Shown here: piece by piece, positions 46,691-58,494 of the stretch | How positions within the stretch are numbered: position 1 is the stretch's first letter | Layout of the letters: each line of letters starts with the position of its first letter | Source: Toxonevra muliebris | Lineage: Eukaryota > Arthropoda > Insecta > Diptera > Pallopteridae | Direction: 5' to 3' | Assembly: GCA_963691655.1 (NCBI GenBank) | Contig: OY829327.1 | Location: 80,798,019 to 80,862,018, forward strand | DNA length: 64,000 nucleotides | Notes under the pieces: generated by a model | Seen by the model: only the letters and a program-made list of their open reading frames with translations | Told to the model about the DNA's origin: nothing | The model's database searches: none | Made by a program: the position numbers and the translations under genes

Positions 46691-48188
46691 TTGAATTAGA
46701 TTTCATTCTCAGTACACATTGCTTTCGATAAATAGCTAAATATTTAAGGTGAAGTCTGGTGTGGAAAGTTTTAGTGGTTACACTTTTCAATGCACCGGCA
46801 TCTTTTTTAAAACTGTTCAACCCCAACCAACAGACCACATACATATATATTTGTAAAATAAATTATATATTAAAACGGTTTCGAATAAGCACAAAGTTTA
46901 GTTTAGGACAACAAAGTATTAGACAAATAAACATTTTAAAAATCACATATGAAAACCGCTAGCTAATGTAGGCGCAATCTCTACAACAACAAAAAGTACT
47001 TAACTCTTCTATTTACATAGTTATTTATCACTACAATATCAAGCTTAAGCTTAAGCTGCTTCCCACATTAAATTCATTACAGGAATTGAATTAGTGAATG
47101 AGAATGAATGAATGAATGAATGAATGAATTGAAAATATGCGCGCTGGCGCAGTTTACAGCTTGTTCTCACCACATATCTCTAAATGCAACCTAACACTCT
47201 AATGACCCTAGTGCCACACGTTTATGCTGTTGCTGCTGCTGTTGCTGCTCAATGCTCACGTGTGTCTTTAAGCGTTTTCTAATTTTTATAGTTTTTCTTT
47301 TCATGCTTTCTTTGTTTCTGTAGAGGGGATTAAACAAAGCGCAGTTGCTCTCCATATAACACTTTTAAGCATACGCCCCGTATGACCCACTATAAATATT
47401 CAAATATTAAATATTTGAACCATTAGTTCAATAAGTTTTTTGAGGTCAGTTTGGTAATCAATCATGGTTTTTTTTTTTTTTTTTGGGTAGAGTTTTCTTG
47501 TTGCAGCGTAGAAAAAAAAAAATAAAAACTGTTTTTTTTTCTTTCCGTTTTGCAGCTGTAAAACTTATAAAATTTTCTGGGAAAAATTAGTGCAGAAAGC
47601 GTTTTAAATTTATAAACAATCGCTCACACCAATACATGCTCATATGTATATGCATACTTATACCTATGCATATAAATATGCATTTGTATATGTGCTGCAA
47701 TTATGTAGTTGGAAATTGTTTAGTCATTCAGTGTAAAGTTTTTGTATTTTTTTTTCTTCTTCTTTTTCTAAGAATGAAATTTGTAAAGAAAAGTGAAATT
47801 GGAATTTTTATTTATTTTTTTTTTTGCTTGTTTTTCGGAAATTTTTGTTTTCAACTTTAACAGCAGTAGGTAATTAAAATAAAGGAGTTTAACTTTAATT
47901 TGTTTATTTGAAAATAGTAGAAGGTTTGCAGCTTTTTCTTTGAATATGGGTGTGGCTTTTCTATTGCCATTCTGGCATAAACTGAATATTTATTGAACTT
48001 TTTTAAATTAGGCACAGAAAGTTCCATATCAAAATAATTGCTGGAATTGAACTACAAAATAGATTGAGTTAAATTAAGATTTCTATTTTCTTTGACCTTA
48101 TATTTCGTGTTTGCTTAAGCAAACGCTTCATATAAGTTCGCTAATCTCCTTTTAGCCAAATAAACTTTTTCGTATATAAACTTTTCAA
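46691..48188. other. Gene-free spacer with microsatellites
   Basis: A GAAT tetranucleotide run at about 47100-47130, a GCTGTT patch near 47227-47250 and poly-T at 47466-47484. No gene. Confidence 0.5.
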
Positions 48189-48190
48189 TA

Positions 48191-48850
48191 AGGAGTGAGA
48201 TCGAAAAAATCTTAACATATATAAAATTCAATAATTTGTAAATGGTTGATCTTAGAATTTTGATTTTTTTTTATTTAATTGATAATATTTTACAAATTAC
48301 AGTAAAATATAACTTTTGTAGTTCTAACAACTATTTATGAACTCGTGGATCTTTTTTAGTAAGCCTTCCGTTAGAGATTTGATAGTTGTTTCAGACACCT
48401 TTTTGGAACAGCTTGCCCATCTCCTTTTAAAATCTTCGATGTTTTGGGACAACGTTTTTGTGCTCTTTAAGTTTCTTTTCATAAGAGCCCAATATCTCTC
48501 CACTGGTCTTAGCTCCGGACAATTTGGAGGGTTGGCCTCTCTTGGTACAAAAACTATGTTATTACTTTGGTACCACTCCAGAGCTTTCTTGCCGTAGTGA
48601 CATGATGCGAAATTGGGCCAAAAATATGTGGACACATTGTGCTCTCTTATGAAAAGAAGAAGTCCTTTCTTCAAACATTCTTTGATGTGTATTTCGGTAT
48701 TTAAAGAGTCCACTGTAACAAATGATTTGCTTCTTTTGCCGCAACTGCATATAGCTTGCCATACCAGGAATTTTTTTAGGAAATTTTGTCTGCTTTTGGA
48801 TTCTGAATTGTTCTTCGACATTTCCTCGAGCATCAGCAACATAAAAATTT
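48191..48850 (-). mobile_element. DD37E-type transposon of the 2.7-kb family, 5' truncated copy
   Basis: The terminal AGGAGTGAGATCGAAAAAAT follows TA at 48189-48190, and similarity to 2755-3405 is continuous and high until about 48850. There it stops, at AACATAAAAATTT. The far terminal repeat and the N-terminal half are absent. Confidence 0.9.
48330..48842 (-). pseudogene. DD37E-type transposase C-terminal half, catalytic Asp replaced
   Basis: One open minus-strand frame of 172 codons covers KFLVWQAICSCGKRSKSFVT, EIHIKECLKKGLLLFIREHN, STYFWPNFASCHYGKKALEW and LRPVERYWALMKRNL. Unlike the 2.9-kb copy there is no frameshift in this half. It shares the same Asn in WPN at the second catalytic position, so the substitution probably predates both copies. 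The region with the first catalytic Asp is missing. Confidence 0.85.
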
Positions 48851-48885
48851 CAGATGTTTATATTCAGATGTTTAAATTGCTACAC

Positions 48886-49024
48886 TGCACTATGTGCTCT
48901 ATGAAAAATTTAGCTGGCCAAAATTCAAAAAATCGGATATCTCGGTTTGAATTCTCCATAGATCATGTTTCAATCTGTTGACTTTTCAATTTTTGCCAGT
49001 GTTCGTAGAGCACTATGCACTGCG
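48886..49024. mobile_element. Short hairpin MITE
   Basis: TGCACTATGTGCTCTATGAA at the left pairs with the complement of GCATAGTGCTCTACGAACAC at the right. The arms continue through CTGG and CAAAATTCAAAA. About 139 bases. It begins about 35 bases after the truncated DD37E copy ends. Confidence 0.5.
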
Positions 49025-49753
49025 AAAACTAACTTCATCTCAGAAATTAAAAAAATGGACTTAGTGATTTCTGCCAGAACGACGACGATATACGCATATT
49101 CTAATTAAGCGAAGGATCTGGCCGTGCGAGCTTAAAAATGTTAAGAGGACGAAAAAAAAAAAATATTGTGGTGTATTTTGATCGTCTCAGAACCCAATGG
49201 ACTGCTGTCCTTGATATTTTGTGTTTATTTTTCATAAATGGAAATTGGGAATAGAAAGAATTTTAGCAACAAACATTTTCATATAAAACACAATTGTTAT
49301 TATTATTTTTTTGAGTAGTACACAAACTTATCAACTCAGTAAATCTATAGAATATGGTAAGTTAATCAAAGACTGCGTCCATGAATTGATCATTGCACAG
49401 AATTGCAGAGGTAAGCCGAAGAAATAAAGCTTCCCAAATTTTGATCGAGAAAATTGTATTGATCGGTTTCAAGATTTGTTATTCTTAAGTTTTAAGCCAG
49501 AATTTAAATTATAGTTGCATTCAAAAGTTTGACAAAAAATTTTCTTTATCCTATTTCAAAGTTCAAAAAATTACACACAAATCCGCTTAAGACAAACAAT
49601 ATGATTCCTCTTGGGAATTATTAGGGAATTTCGCATTGTCTATTAAAAAAAAACTTAAATTCTATTAAATTCGAAAGGGTTTCGAAAATATTTCTTACGT
49701 GTGATTTTACATGTAAGGTTGGTAACTTGAAAAAACTCAAGTACCAAGGACCA

Positions 49754-49940
49754 GGGGGGTTACTCGGTTACTCTATAGTTCGATTCGAAAGCTAGTTCTA
49801 TTCGAATGCCAAATTCGATCCGAAAGGCACAAAATTAAATCTGAACATCGAACAACTATTATTCAAAAATATTTTCTAGAGTAGCAATCGTTCGAACTCG
49901 AGTAAATTTTCTTTCGAATCGAACTACAGAGTTACCCCCC
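49754..49940. mobile_element. Hairpin MITE with G6 ends
   Basis: GGGGGGTTACTCGGTTACTC and TATAGTTCGATTCGAAAG at the left are mirrored by CTTTCGAATCGAACTACAGA and GTTACCCCCC at the right. 187 bases. The interior is full of TTCGAA-type words. No TSD recognised. Confidence 0.65.
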
Positions 49941-50460
49941 AGTATTTAGTATTTCAATTTCTATAACTTTCGAGTATTTCAAGCACTACTCGACGAAAAC
50001 GGACAACCAAATAGGTGATATTCTCTGTCGAGATTGCTATATTAAAGTAATTATTTGAAGGAAAGACGACTCGAAAGTCAGGTATTGCGACCTATAAGAT
50101 CTATTTTGTTGGCTCCACTTGGGATTGAACCACGGTCAAAAAAACATTTTTTTAAATCAATTAAATATTGTTAATTTTTTTTATTTATTTTTTTTTGGTT
50201 TCACATAGAAGCCTAATGAAATTACAACAACAAACGATTCCATTATTTACTTACGTAGTGTGAGTGGGTCGATAGTAATGCAAAAAATTCGGTTTTTACA
50301 TTATTCTGGAAAGAGTGTACCTCGTCGGTTATTCCGATGTTCCGGGACCTCCTATAATTTTTAACAAGAAACATTTTCTCCGAAAATAATAATAGTTTTC
50401 TCAATGCTTTCTGTTTTATTGGCTATTTTTTAAAAAAGGGGGGCTAAAAACCCCATTTTC

Positions 50461-50727
50461 AAGAGGAAGGGTAATAGATGGAGGAAAAGTGTATACATAA
50501 AAATTGTGCTTAACAACTTTGCTTCAGACATTAAATTCGTATCTGTTGAAATTCTTAACAGCCCCTGAAGACCCTATTTTTCCGACTTCAGGTCCATATT
50601 CTTTGAGAACTAGATGTGATGGAGAAAAACTGAGGGCGCAGTCGTGATTAACGACCCTAAATTACTATAAAATCATTGGAAAATCTCGCGCATAAGACAA
50701 AAGTTGAAAGTTTGTTGCGCTGTGTTT
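50461..50727. repeat. Dispersed repeat family Z, copy 2
   Basis: Shares ordered words with 60788-61060: GAGGAAGGGTAA, GGAAAAGTGTATA, CTTAACAACTTTGCTT, AAATTCGTATCT, CCTCTGAAGACC/CCCCTGAAGACC, AAAATCT and CACATAAGACAAAAGTTG. Ends at TTGTTGCGCTGTG. Confidence 0.65.
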
Positions 50728-50734
50728 TCATTTA

Positions 50735-51475
50735 TTTGCATTATTTCATTAATTTTCATTAATTTTCATTCATTTTCATTCATTTTCAATCATTTTCATT
50801 CATTTTCATAAATTTTTTATCAATTTTCATTCATTTCCATAAATTTTCATTCATTTTCATTAACTTTCATTAACTTTCATTCATTTTCATTAATTTCCAT
50901 TCATTTGTAGTCATTTTAAATTCACTTTTATTCATTTGCATTCATTTACATTTACTTTTATATATATTTTCATTCATTTTCATTAAATTCCATTCATTTC
51001 CATTCAGCTTAATTCATTTTCTTTTATTTTGTATTTATTTTTATTATTTTTCACTTATTTGACTTTCAGTTTCATTCAACTTTTATTTATTTTCATAAAT
51101 TTTTTTTTTATTTGTTTTCATTCGTTTTTAATAAGTTTCAGTCATTTTCATTTGCTTTCATCTATTTACATTTAGTTATTTCCAATTATTTATTTTCATT
51201 GATTTTCATTCGCATTCATTCATTTTTAAAAATTTTCATTCACTATAATTCATTCATTATTCATTCATTTTGATTATTAACAACAAATTTTTTATTTATT
51301 TTTATTTAACTTCATTCATTGTGATTAATTTTCATTCATGTTCTTTAATTTTGACTCATATTCATTTATTTTACATTCAGTTTAATTTATTCCCATTTTC
51401 ATTTATTTTCTTTCAATTTATTAATTTTTAATTCAATTTATAATTTCAATTTATTATTTTCATTCAGTTTTTTAT
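50735..51475. repeat. CATTTT-type minisatellite, left segment
   Basis: About 740 bases of loosely periodic TTCATTCATTTTCATTAATT units. It is interrupted at 51476 by a foldback element and resumes after 52735. Confidence 0.9.
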
Positions 51476-52735
51476 TGTTAGCTTAACCCGGTAATGCCTA
51501 GCGGTGCCATATGGCATCTTATCGCTGAGCCGTTCCTGAGCCAGGTTAAAAAAAAAAATTTTCTCAAGTTATTTTCTTGATCTATCTACTTTGGTTCCCG
51601 CACGTCCTTAATAGGTTAAAGCAATGATGGCAAAACACGTACTTAAGTGCAAAATGATCTTTAAAAACATCTTTATACACATATGCCAAATCAATTATCA
51701 GGCAACGATACGTGTGTAAGAATGCGATTGGCGTACTTGAATAAGATGTGCAGTACGTAATTAGAGAAAGAAAGCAACAACAACAGCATAAGTTGCACCG
51801 TTTTTAGAATGTTTAAAAGCTACTGCGTTTGCAAAACTACGTCCCCACAACCATGCCTTCGTCTTCGCTGCAAAATGCCGTTGCAACGTTCAAAGGCAGA
51901 GCATTATAAAAGTTTGACTTTAATTTAATGTGTTCTTGAGCAATTAAATCGTAAAAATTAAGTTAGATTTTGTTGGTAAATTTCGAAACAAGCTTGGAGT
52001 AGGCTGTCACCGGTTTCATTTTTGAACAAACTATTTGTTTCCGATTAGTGTTTTGAGAATCGCGATGAGTGCAAAAATGGAATCCAGCGTGTATGAACCT
52101 AAAATAAAACATCATCGGACAAGTTATGAAAAAAATTTAAAAATAAATCTTTCTCTTGTCAATGTTCATAGGTACTTACGTTTTTTATTTTATATTATAT
52201 ATTTATCTACAAAGTGTTCAAAAATGAATACGTGAACGTGTCAAAAAGGAAACAACAATATATAAATTTATTTGCAGATATACACAAAGAAATTTTTAGG
52301 ATTCAATTGTTCAAGAACACAAAGTAGATAGATCAAGAAAGTAACTTAAGAAAAAAATTGTTTTTGAACCTGGCTCAGGAACGGTTCAACGACAAGGTGC
52401 CATATGGCACCGCTAGGCATTACTGGGTTAAGCTAACAACGAGATAAAAGTTAACGATGATGAAAAAATTTCAAAAAAAAAAAATTTAAAAAAAAAAATT
52501 TAAAGTTCAAGAATAAAAAAAATCTAAAAATTTTTTTTTGTAAAAATCGATGTCTTGATGAAAAAAATATGAACTGTATTTTTGATTTTTTTTTTTTCAA
52601 TTTTAAAAATTTTGATGTCAATAAAAAAAATTGTGACGTAGCAGAGCAAAACGGACCACGGATTCGGACTCAGCAACCCCCCATTACCCTAAGTACACTT
52701 GTCCCGTCTCTGCTTATTTTTGGTTGTTAAACAGT
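51476..52735. mobile_element. Foldback element with long inverted arms, inside the CATTTT minisatellite
   Basis: Arms of about 130 bases: TTGTTAGCTTAACCCGGTAA, TGCCTAGCGGTGCCATATGG and TTGATCTATCTACTTTG (51479-51595) return in complement at about 52325-52440. TTAA lies at the same point in each arm, so an inner TTAA-flanked unit (51490-52432) is an alternative reading. To the right, 52441-52735 matches the outer arm of the 34.3-kb element, including CGGACCACGGATTCG and GTCCCGTCTCTGC. The left outer arm is missing, replaced by minisatellite. The interior (51600-52320) has no recognisable gene; a 66-codon frame at 52035 is unassigned. Confidence 0.7.
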
Positions 52736-52930
52736 GTTATTAATTTCATTGTTGTAATTTTATTTTTATTTATTTTCTTTCATTTTCCATTATTTTGTAT
52801 CAATTTTCATTCGTTTTATTTACATTTATTCATTTTTTCTAATTTCAATTCATTTTCCCCATTTTCATTAATTTTTATTATCACTTATCAATTTTACGCT
52901 TCATTTTGATTAACTAATCTCCACTAGTTT
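52736..52930. repeat. CATTTT-type minisatellite, right segment
   Basis: TTTTCATTCGTTTT, TCATTTTCC and TTTTCATTAATTTT words resume directly after the foldback element. Confidence 0.75.
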
Positions 52931-54514
52931 TATTAATTTACATTTATTTCCCCATGAGCATAATGAAACCAATTCTTAGGAACACAGCTCCTAATAAATC
53001 ATTTATTATGTTCCTTTCTGCCGTTAACGAGTTTTCAAGAATCAATTGAAACTCCATTTCAAATATACCTAAATACACTTTTGAAGCTATAAAAATGCTT
53101 CTAGTTTGTTTCTTGAAGAAAGCAATAAATATCATCAAGAATAAGGAATATTTTCTCTGAGAAGCACCTGCTCTGATCCCATAAATAAAAAAAAAAACCA
53201 AAGCAACAACATTCACTTCATTCACAGCTACACCGTACTTCCTCTTCACTGTCAGTCAACAATATCTATATGTATGTAAGTGTGTAGATATGTGCTTCTA
53301 TAACTATGCATTTTGACCTAGTGCCAAAGAGATTTTTATCGCTTAATGCCGTTTGCTACTTTTAAAAATGTTTAACGCTTTTTTTTTTTGTTCATTCGTC
53401 AATATCTTTTACATTTACATATGCACATACTATGCGCTATGCTAAGCTTTTGAGGTTGATTTGATTTCAATATACATACCAATACTAAGTAACGTGTTTC
53501 ATTGATTTCTTTTACCACTTTTACTGTATATAGAAGAATTTGTTGTCAGTGATAATATTCTATAAGCGTAACTAAATCATTATAATATGCGTCATCATCG
53601 CCGTCGTCATCGTCATCGCCGTCATTGTGGGTCTATACGCTTCACGCTTCTTTCTTGATGATGCTTTTATTTATATATAACAAAAATTAACAATCAAAAG
53701 AAATAAAAATCATTTCCATTTCTATTTTTATTTTGTTGTTTATTCCCAATATTTTTTTGCTTTTTATTTTTAAAATTTTATCTTGTGGTGTATTTATTTA
53801 TTTCTGCTGTTATTTATTTAAATTTCTTTAATTTTTAGCTGCTCATCAGTTTCAGTTTTTTCTCTGTTTGCTTCATTTTATTGCAGCAGTAGCATTTTGT
53901 TGTAAGGTTGTTTTTGCTGTTCATGTTATATGTAACGCTTATGCTGGTGGCTACCAGTTCCTAGTTGACAGTTATCTCCACACGTTTCCATGCGGGAATT
54001 ATCATCATCAGACATCGGTTATTGACCGATAAGTGTGTATCGTGATTTAAATTCAGATGTTATTCATTTTATAAGTTATAATATATTTTTATTTATTTTT
54101 AGTTTTTTGTTTTATGTTTTTATATTTGATAAGCTGATCTGGTGTTTTAATTCCCAACACAAGTTTGTTACTTAAGTCTTTTGTTTTTGTATAAAATATT
54201 TTATGATAGATTCAAAGCAAAGAAATTAAAAAAAATATATAAATAGACAAAATTTAATATTGTGTTATATATTAATTATAAAGCTGCTCTTAAGCTTATT
54301 TCTTTCGAAGGTCAATCACTAGACCAGATCCAGCTAAATTAGTAATAAGGTGACTGCTCGCGGATGTAAAGTGCTCATTAATTGAAATAATGGTGAAGAA
54401 AAAAAGGTGGGTACCTTAGGGGTTGTCTATAGAACTAATAAGTACAACTAAAGTACTCAGAGCCTTATACACACATATTTTTTGTCGCTATAATAAGGAG
54501 AAAATAAAAAGTTG
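52931..54514. other. Gene-free spacer
   Basis: A CATCGTCGTC microsatellite near 53589-53625 and CTG/TTG patches near 53880-53920. No gene. Confidence 0.5.
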
Positions 54515-54650
54515 CTGTAACATATTGGTTAGTGTGAAGGACTGTTTACGGTCAAAAAAAGAGAATTAAAAAAGTTTCCAAACGGCACCATTTCTGGCAA
54601 TGCAAACTTCCAAGACGAAAAGTGAATGAAAACGACCCTGCCCTACTGTT
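54515..54650 (+). repeat. Degenerate SINE-like copy
   Basis: TTGGTTAGTGTGAAGGA, then CGGCACCATTTCTGGCAATG and AACTTCCAAGACGAAAAG parallel the SINE at 55508. The pol III promoter is largely lost. Confidence 0.5.
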
Positions 54651-55148
54651 TGCTAGCAATGCGAGTGAGGTCATCAGATATAAAATGTGAGCTCATGATC
54701 TGATAGAAAATTATTTATGCAGGAGCATTAATGACTTGCAGACGAAAGAAAACATTTTTTATTACTGCCCAAAAACTATGCTAGAGATGTTAGGGAGTGC
54801 ATTCTTTAAATCGATAAATGACTAGACTAGAAGTACTTTGACTCACTTATGACGTTTTGTTTGTTTATTTTCAAACTGGAAACACTGAAAAAGAAATTGC
54901 CTAATCTTTTCGCAATCAGAATGTTTGAAAAGATATATGACAACTATTTATGAGATTTTTATTACATTAACTGGCATTGCCACAACAAGTAAATAAAACC
55001 TTGCAAATGTATGATCAGAGCATAAACGGCTTTTTGAAAAACTTCCCCATTGAAATTGAGATCGGAGTTTTTTAAACAAGAAAATTGTCTGCTAATATAG
55101 TAAAATCAAAAGTCAAAAAACCGTATGCCGATGAAATCAAACCGGAAA

Positions 55149-55455
55149 GACTTTTTAAGACTGGGAACAGTTTTTATTAAGTGGGAACAGTTTTACTCAA
55201 GTAATAAGAGTTGCTCAAAAATATGTAAACCTAATTTTAATCATGTTTACATATAAAAAACATCACTAAATTATGCATATTGCTTTTGGGAACAGTTTTT
55301 TTAATTTGAGGTGAGTCTGAAATCGTTTTATAAATTATATAAATCATACATTGTCTTTGTTCTTACATGAAACTCTGTTGCTATAAAATATATTTAACAC
55401 TGTTTTTACTGAAGTGAAAACAGTTTCATTAAAGTGAGACCAGTTTGGAAAAAAT
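55149..55455. repeat. GGGAACAG repeat, copy 1
   Basis: AAGTGGGAACAGTTTTACTC, then CTAATTTTAATCATGTTTAC, TTATGCATATTGC, AATCATACATTGTC, CATGAAACTCTG and AATATATTTAACACTG. The same order recurs at 55968 and 56870. Confidence 0.75.
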
Positions 55456-55507
55456 TAATAATAATGACAAGCTCATGAACTTACTTTTTCTGTAACTAAC
55501 CCATTAG

Positions 55508-55804
55508 TGGTCGCCGTAGCCTAGTGGTTAGTGTTTTGAACTGATACGCAGAGGCTCATATCTCGGCACGCCCAAAAATAAAATATATGTTCTATACGGC
55601 ACCACATCTTGGCTGGCAATGGCAAACCTCCAAGACTAAAAGAAATGCCTATTAAAAGCTTTTCACTTAGCCGTTCGGATTCGGCATAAAACTATAGTTC
55701 CCATTCATTCGTGTATAAATATAACTCACACAACATGAATGGATGCGAAAGCTCGGGCTTGGCACTCCAGGAGCTGTTGTGCCATAATAGTAGTAGTAGT
55801 AACA
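55508..55804 (+). repeat. tRNA-derived SINE-like element
   Basis: GTCGCCGTAGCCTAGTGGTTAG is a good tRNA-type A-box region. About 35 bases later GGCTCATATCTCGGC stands where the B-box (GGTTCGAATCC) should be, and is degenerate. The body contains CGGCACCACATCTTGG and GGCAATGGCAAACCTCCAAG, and ends in a TAGTAG microsatellite. It sits between GGGAACAG copies 1 and 2. Confidence 0.6.
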
Positions 55805-55860
55805 CACTAGCGATCTGTAAGGGAAGAGTTTGGGTATAACACCTTCCTCCTCTTTGATGG
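55805..55860. repeat. Possible CACTAGCGGATC MITE end
   Basis: CACTAGCGATCTGTAAGGG immediately after the SINE resembles one end of the MITE family; no matching second end was found. Confidence 0.3.
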
Positions 55861-55967
55861 TCATGAATCATCATTACACCAAGAACAAGAAAAATATCAA
55901 CTAAAATAGCAAAGTTATTGAAGAGTCCAAAAAATCATGTGTGCAGATGAAATCAAATCAAAAACTA

Positions 55968-56262
55968 GACTTATTTAAGTGGGAACAGTTTTATTTAAGT
56001 GAGAATAGTTACTCAAAAATATCTAAACCTTATTTTAATCATGTTTATACATAAAATGTTGAATTAAATAATGCATATTGCAATTGGGAACAGTTTCTAA
56101 AATGTCGGTATGAGCTTCAAATCGCTTGATAAACCATATAAATCATACATAGTCTATGTTCTTCCATTAAACTCTGCTGCTACAAAATATATTTAACACT
56201 GAAAACAGTTTACTGAAGTGAAAAAGTTTTACAAAAATGAAAACAGTTTGGGAAATATTGAA
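55968..56262. repeat. GGGAACAG repeat, copy 2
   Basis: Same ordered words as copy 1, 819 bases downstream in the same orientation. Confidence 0.75.
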
Positions 56263-56295
56263 AAATTTATATACTTACCTCTTTCACAATTAACA

Positions 56296-56457
56296 CACTA
56301 GCAAATTCTAAGGAAGGGGGTTTTTGGAGATAGCCTCTACCTTTTCCTCCCCAGCCCTCTCCTTTACCTTTGAAAATCTCATGTATTTTAAATCGTTTGT
56401 CATGAATAACAAAAAAATTGTGTGGAGACGAAAAAGAAAATTCTGCATCTGCTGGTG
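56296..56457. mobile_element. CACTAGCGGATC-family MITE, diverged
   Basis: CACTAGCAAATTCTAAGG at the left; TTCTGCATCTGCTGGTG at the right. 162 bases. Confidence 0.45.
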
Positions 56458-56869
56458 GATTAGCACATAATCCAATATTGCTTTAAGAATATATATAAAC
56501 CTGTATCTATGATCAAAATTGTTCGAGCAAATCTAACGATCCCAATCTTTGAGCTTTCGCTTGGAATACTTTAAGTTGGTTCGTTTGCTTTGTGTTCTAT
56601 ACGTGTATGCAAAAATAAAACTTAAGCCGCACGAGTTCTATGCTGTTGTCGGTATAACCAAATATATTTTAAAATCTGTGATATCTCTCCGGGATGACTT
56701 GAATAAGGAAATCAATCCCAAAACAACACACATATATGTATATACTTAGTAGAAATGGCTACCAAAAAAGACCAAAAAAACGGCTACCTATTCAAGATGA
56801 TATAAGTGTTTTATAACAAGAAATTGGTTGAATTGAATTTTGAAAAGAAATTCAACCAAATATTAAGCT

Positions 56870-57130
56870 TTTTAGGCTGGGAACAGTTTTACTTAAGTGG
56901 GAACAGTTTTACTAAAGTAGGAACAGTTGCTAAAAAATATATAAAACTTATATAAATCATGTTTGAATATAAAGCAAAGCATTTATTTAGGCATGTTGCA
57001 AGTGGGAACAGTTTTTTTTTTACGTGGGATGAACTGTAAATTTTACAAATCATATAAATCATACAAAGTGAATGTTCATACATGAAACTTTGTTCTTTTA
57101 AAATACAAAAGTTGGAGCAGTTTCAAAAAA
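56870..57130. repeat. GGGAACAG repeat, copy 3
   Basis: CTGGGAACAGTTTTACTTAA, GTGGGAACAG, AATCATGTTTGAATATAAAG, AATCATACAAAGTG and CATGAAACTTTG, about 900 bases after copy 2. Confidence 0.7.
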
Positions 57131-58224
57131 AAATTCAAAATTTTAAACGGTGGGTGCTTTAAAACAAGAAGCTTTACAAATCGTTTGGAAATTTGGTAAT
57201 ACAAATGAAATGACTTTAGTTTCATTGTCCTCTAACTATACATTTGTATATGAGTGAGACTTAAATCAACAAAACATAAACGAAACAGGAAGATTAAACA
57301 TTTTATGTACATACTTGTACATAAAGATTTCCTTATGGTTTGAATTTACACAAATCAGCAGTAATTTACATTTTGTTATTTGCAATTAACATTCCAGTAA
57401 AATAACCGATTTTTACAGCTAATTACGAGGTGCAAAATTTTTACCATTTTTCGCTTCGTTCTACTTCGTTCAATTGATAGCTACTCGACTCCAACATAAA
57501 TCAACTGTGATAAAGTATTTACTTTTTCATACTCAATTTTCGACTTAAACTATTTTTTTATTTCAAATAAAAATATCTAATTTATTTTTATTTTAATTAT
57601 AAATTTTTTATAGATTTAGTTTTTATTCCCATTTGGTTAAAGTTGTTATGTTCTCCGTCAATTTAATTGTAAATCGTGTATTATATTATCAAATCTCAAA
57701 GCTGATGATGCCAATTCCTAGTGGCAAAGTGAAAACACTTCTTCCAACTAGAAGAAAATATATTCAAAGCGTACAGAGGACACCCCTAGCTAGCTATAAA
57801 TTTTCTGTGAAAGTGTGAAGAACTTATAACCCCAGAGATATATACCATAAGCTATACATGAATGAAAAAACTAAAAACAAAAGCAATTAAGCAGTCCAAA
57901 TTTATGATTAATTTGTATAAATACTCATAAAACAAAAGACTTAAACAACGAACTTGAAATAATCGTACAGGCAACGAATAGACCCAAAAACTCAATCGAG
58001 AGAGTAACAGATTTGAAACTATTCCATTAAAAAATAAAATAAAAAATAAAACAATAAGCTTAATTCAAGAGCGTTTTTAACAAACTAAGAGAACTTAAAA
58101 ATTGCTTAAGCTTTTTATTTTAAACTCTTAAAAAAAATCTCTTATTGTGTTTTTTTTTTGGTTTAACCAAAATTTTGGTATATGCTGCTGCGGCTTATGT
58201 ATCGTCGACGGCGCCGTTGCGTTA
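57131..58224. other. Gene-free spacer
   Basis: AT-rich; frames such as 57633-57818 have no recognisable domain. Confidence 0.5.
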
Positions 58225-58494
58225 CTACTCATGCTTTAGCTTTATTATTATTTTTTTATTATTTACCGCTTGTCCGAAAACGCACACACACACACCGTCT
58301 AAAAAGAAGCTATGCTTACAAGCATTAGATTTTCTGGATTTTTTTTTGTATAGTTGCGTCCGCAGTTGCGGCCACTGTTGCTGTTTTGGCCATTGCTGCT
58401 GCTGCTGCCACTGCCGCCTAGTTTTAGCTGTCGCTGCTATCGCTATTGTTGGCTTTTTCGTTGGTTGTTGGCCAGCCAGCAACTTCTTCGACAT
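58225..58494 (-). CDS. Possible Gln/Lys-rich leader peptide or exon, unassigned
   Basis: A minus-strand frame starts MSKKLLAGQQPTKKPTIAIA, with A at -3 of the ATG, and passes into a CAG-encoded Gln/Trp tract (WQQQQQWPKQQQWPQL). The sequence upstream (ACTAAACTAACTCACAAATC) looks like a fly 5' leader. The last part of the frame runs into CA-rich and AT-rich sequence and is probably not coding. No homology is recognised. It could be an alternative first exon of the gene proposed at 58774, or part of its leader or intron. Confidence 0.2.
   Translation of the reverse strand: MSKKLLAGQQPTKKPTIAIAATAKTRRQWQQQQQWPKQQQWPQLRTQLYKKKSRKSNACKHSFFLDGVCVCVFGQAVNNKKIIIKLKHE

Noticed and set aside
55508..55580. 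A functional tRNA gene
   Set aside because: B-box degenerate and no cloverleaf; SINE-like body follows.
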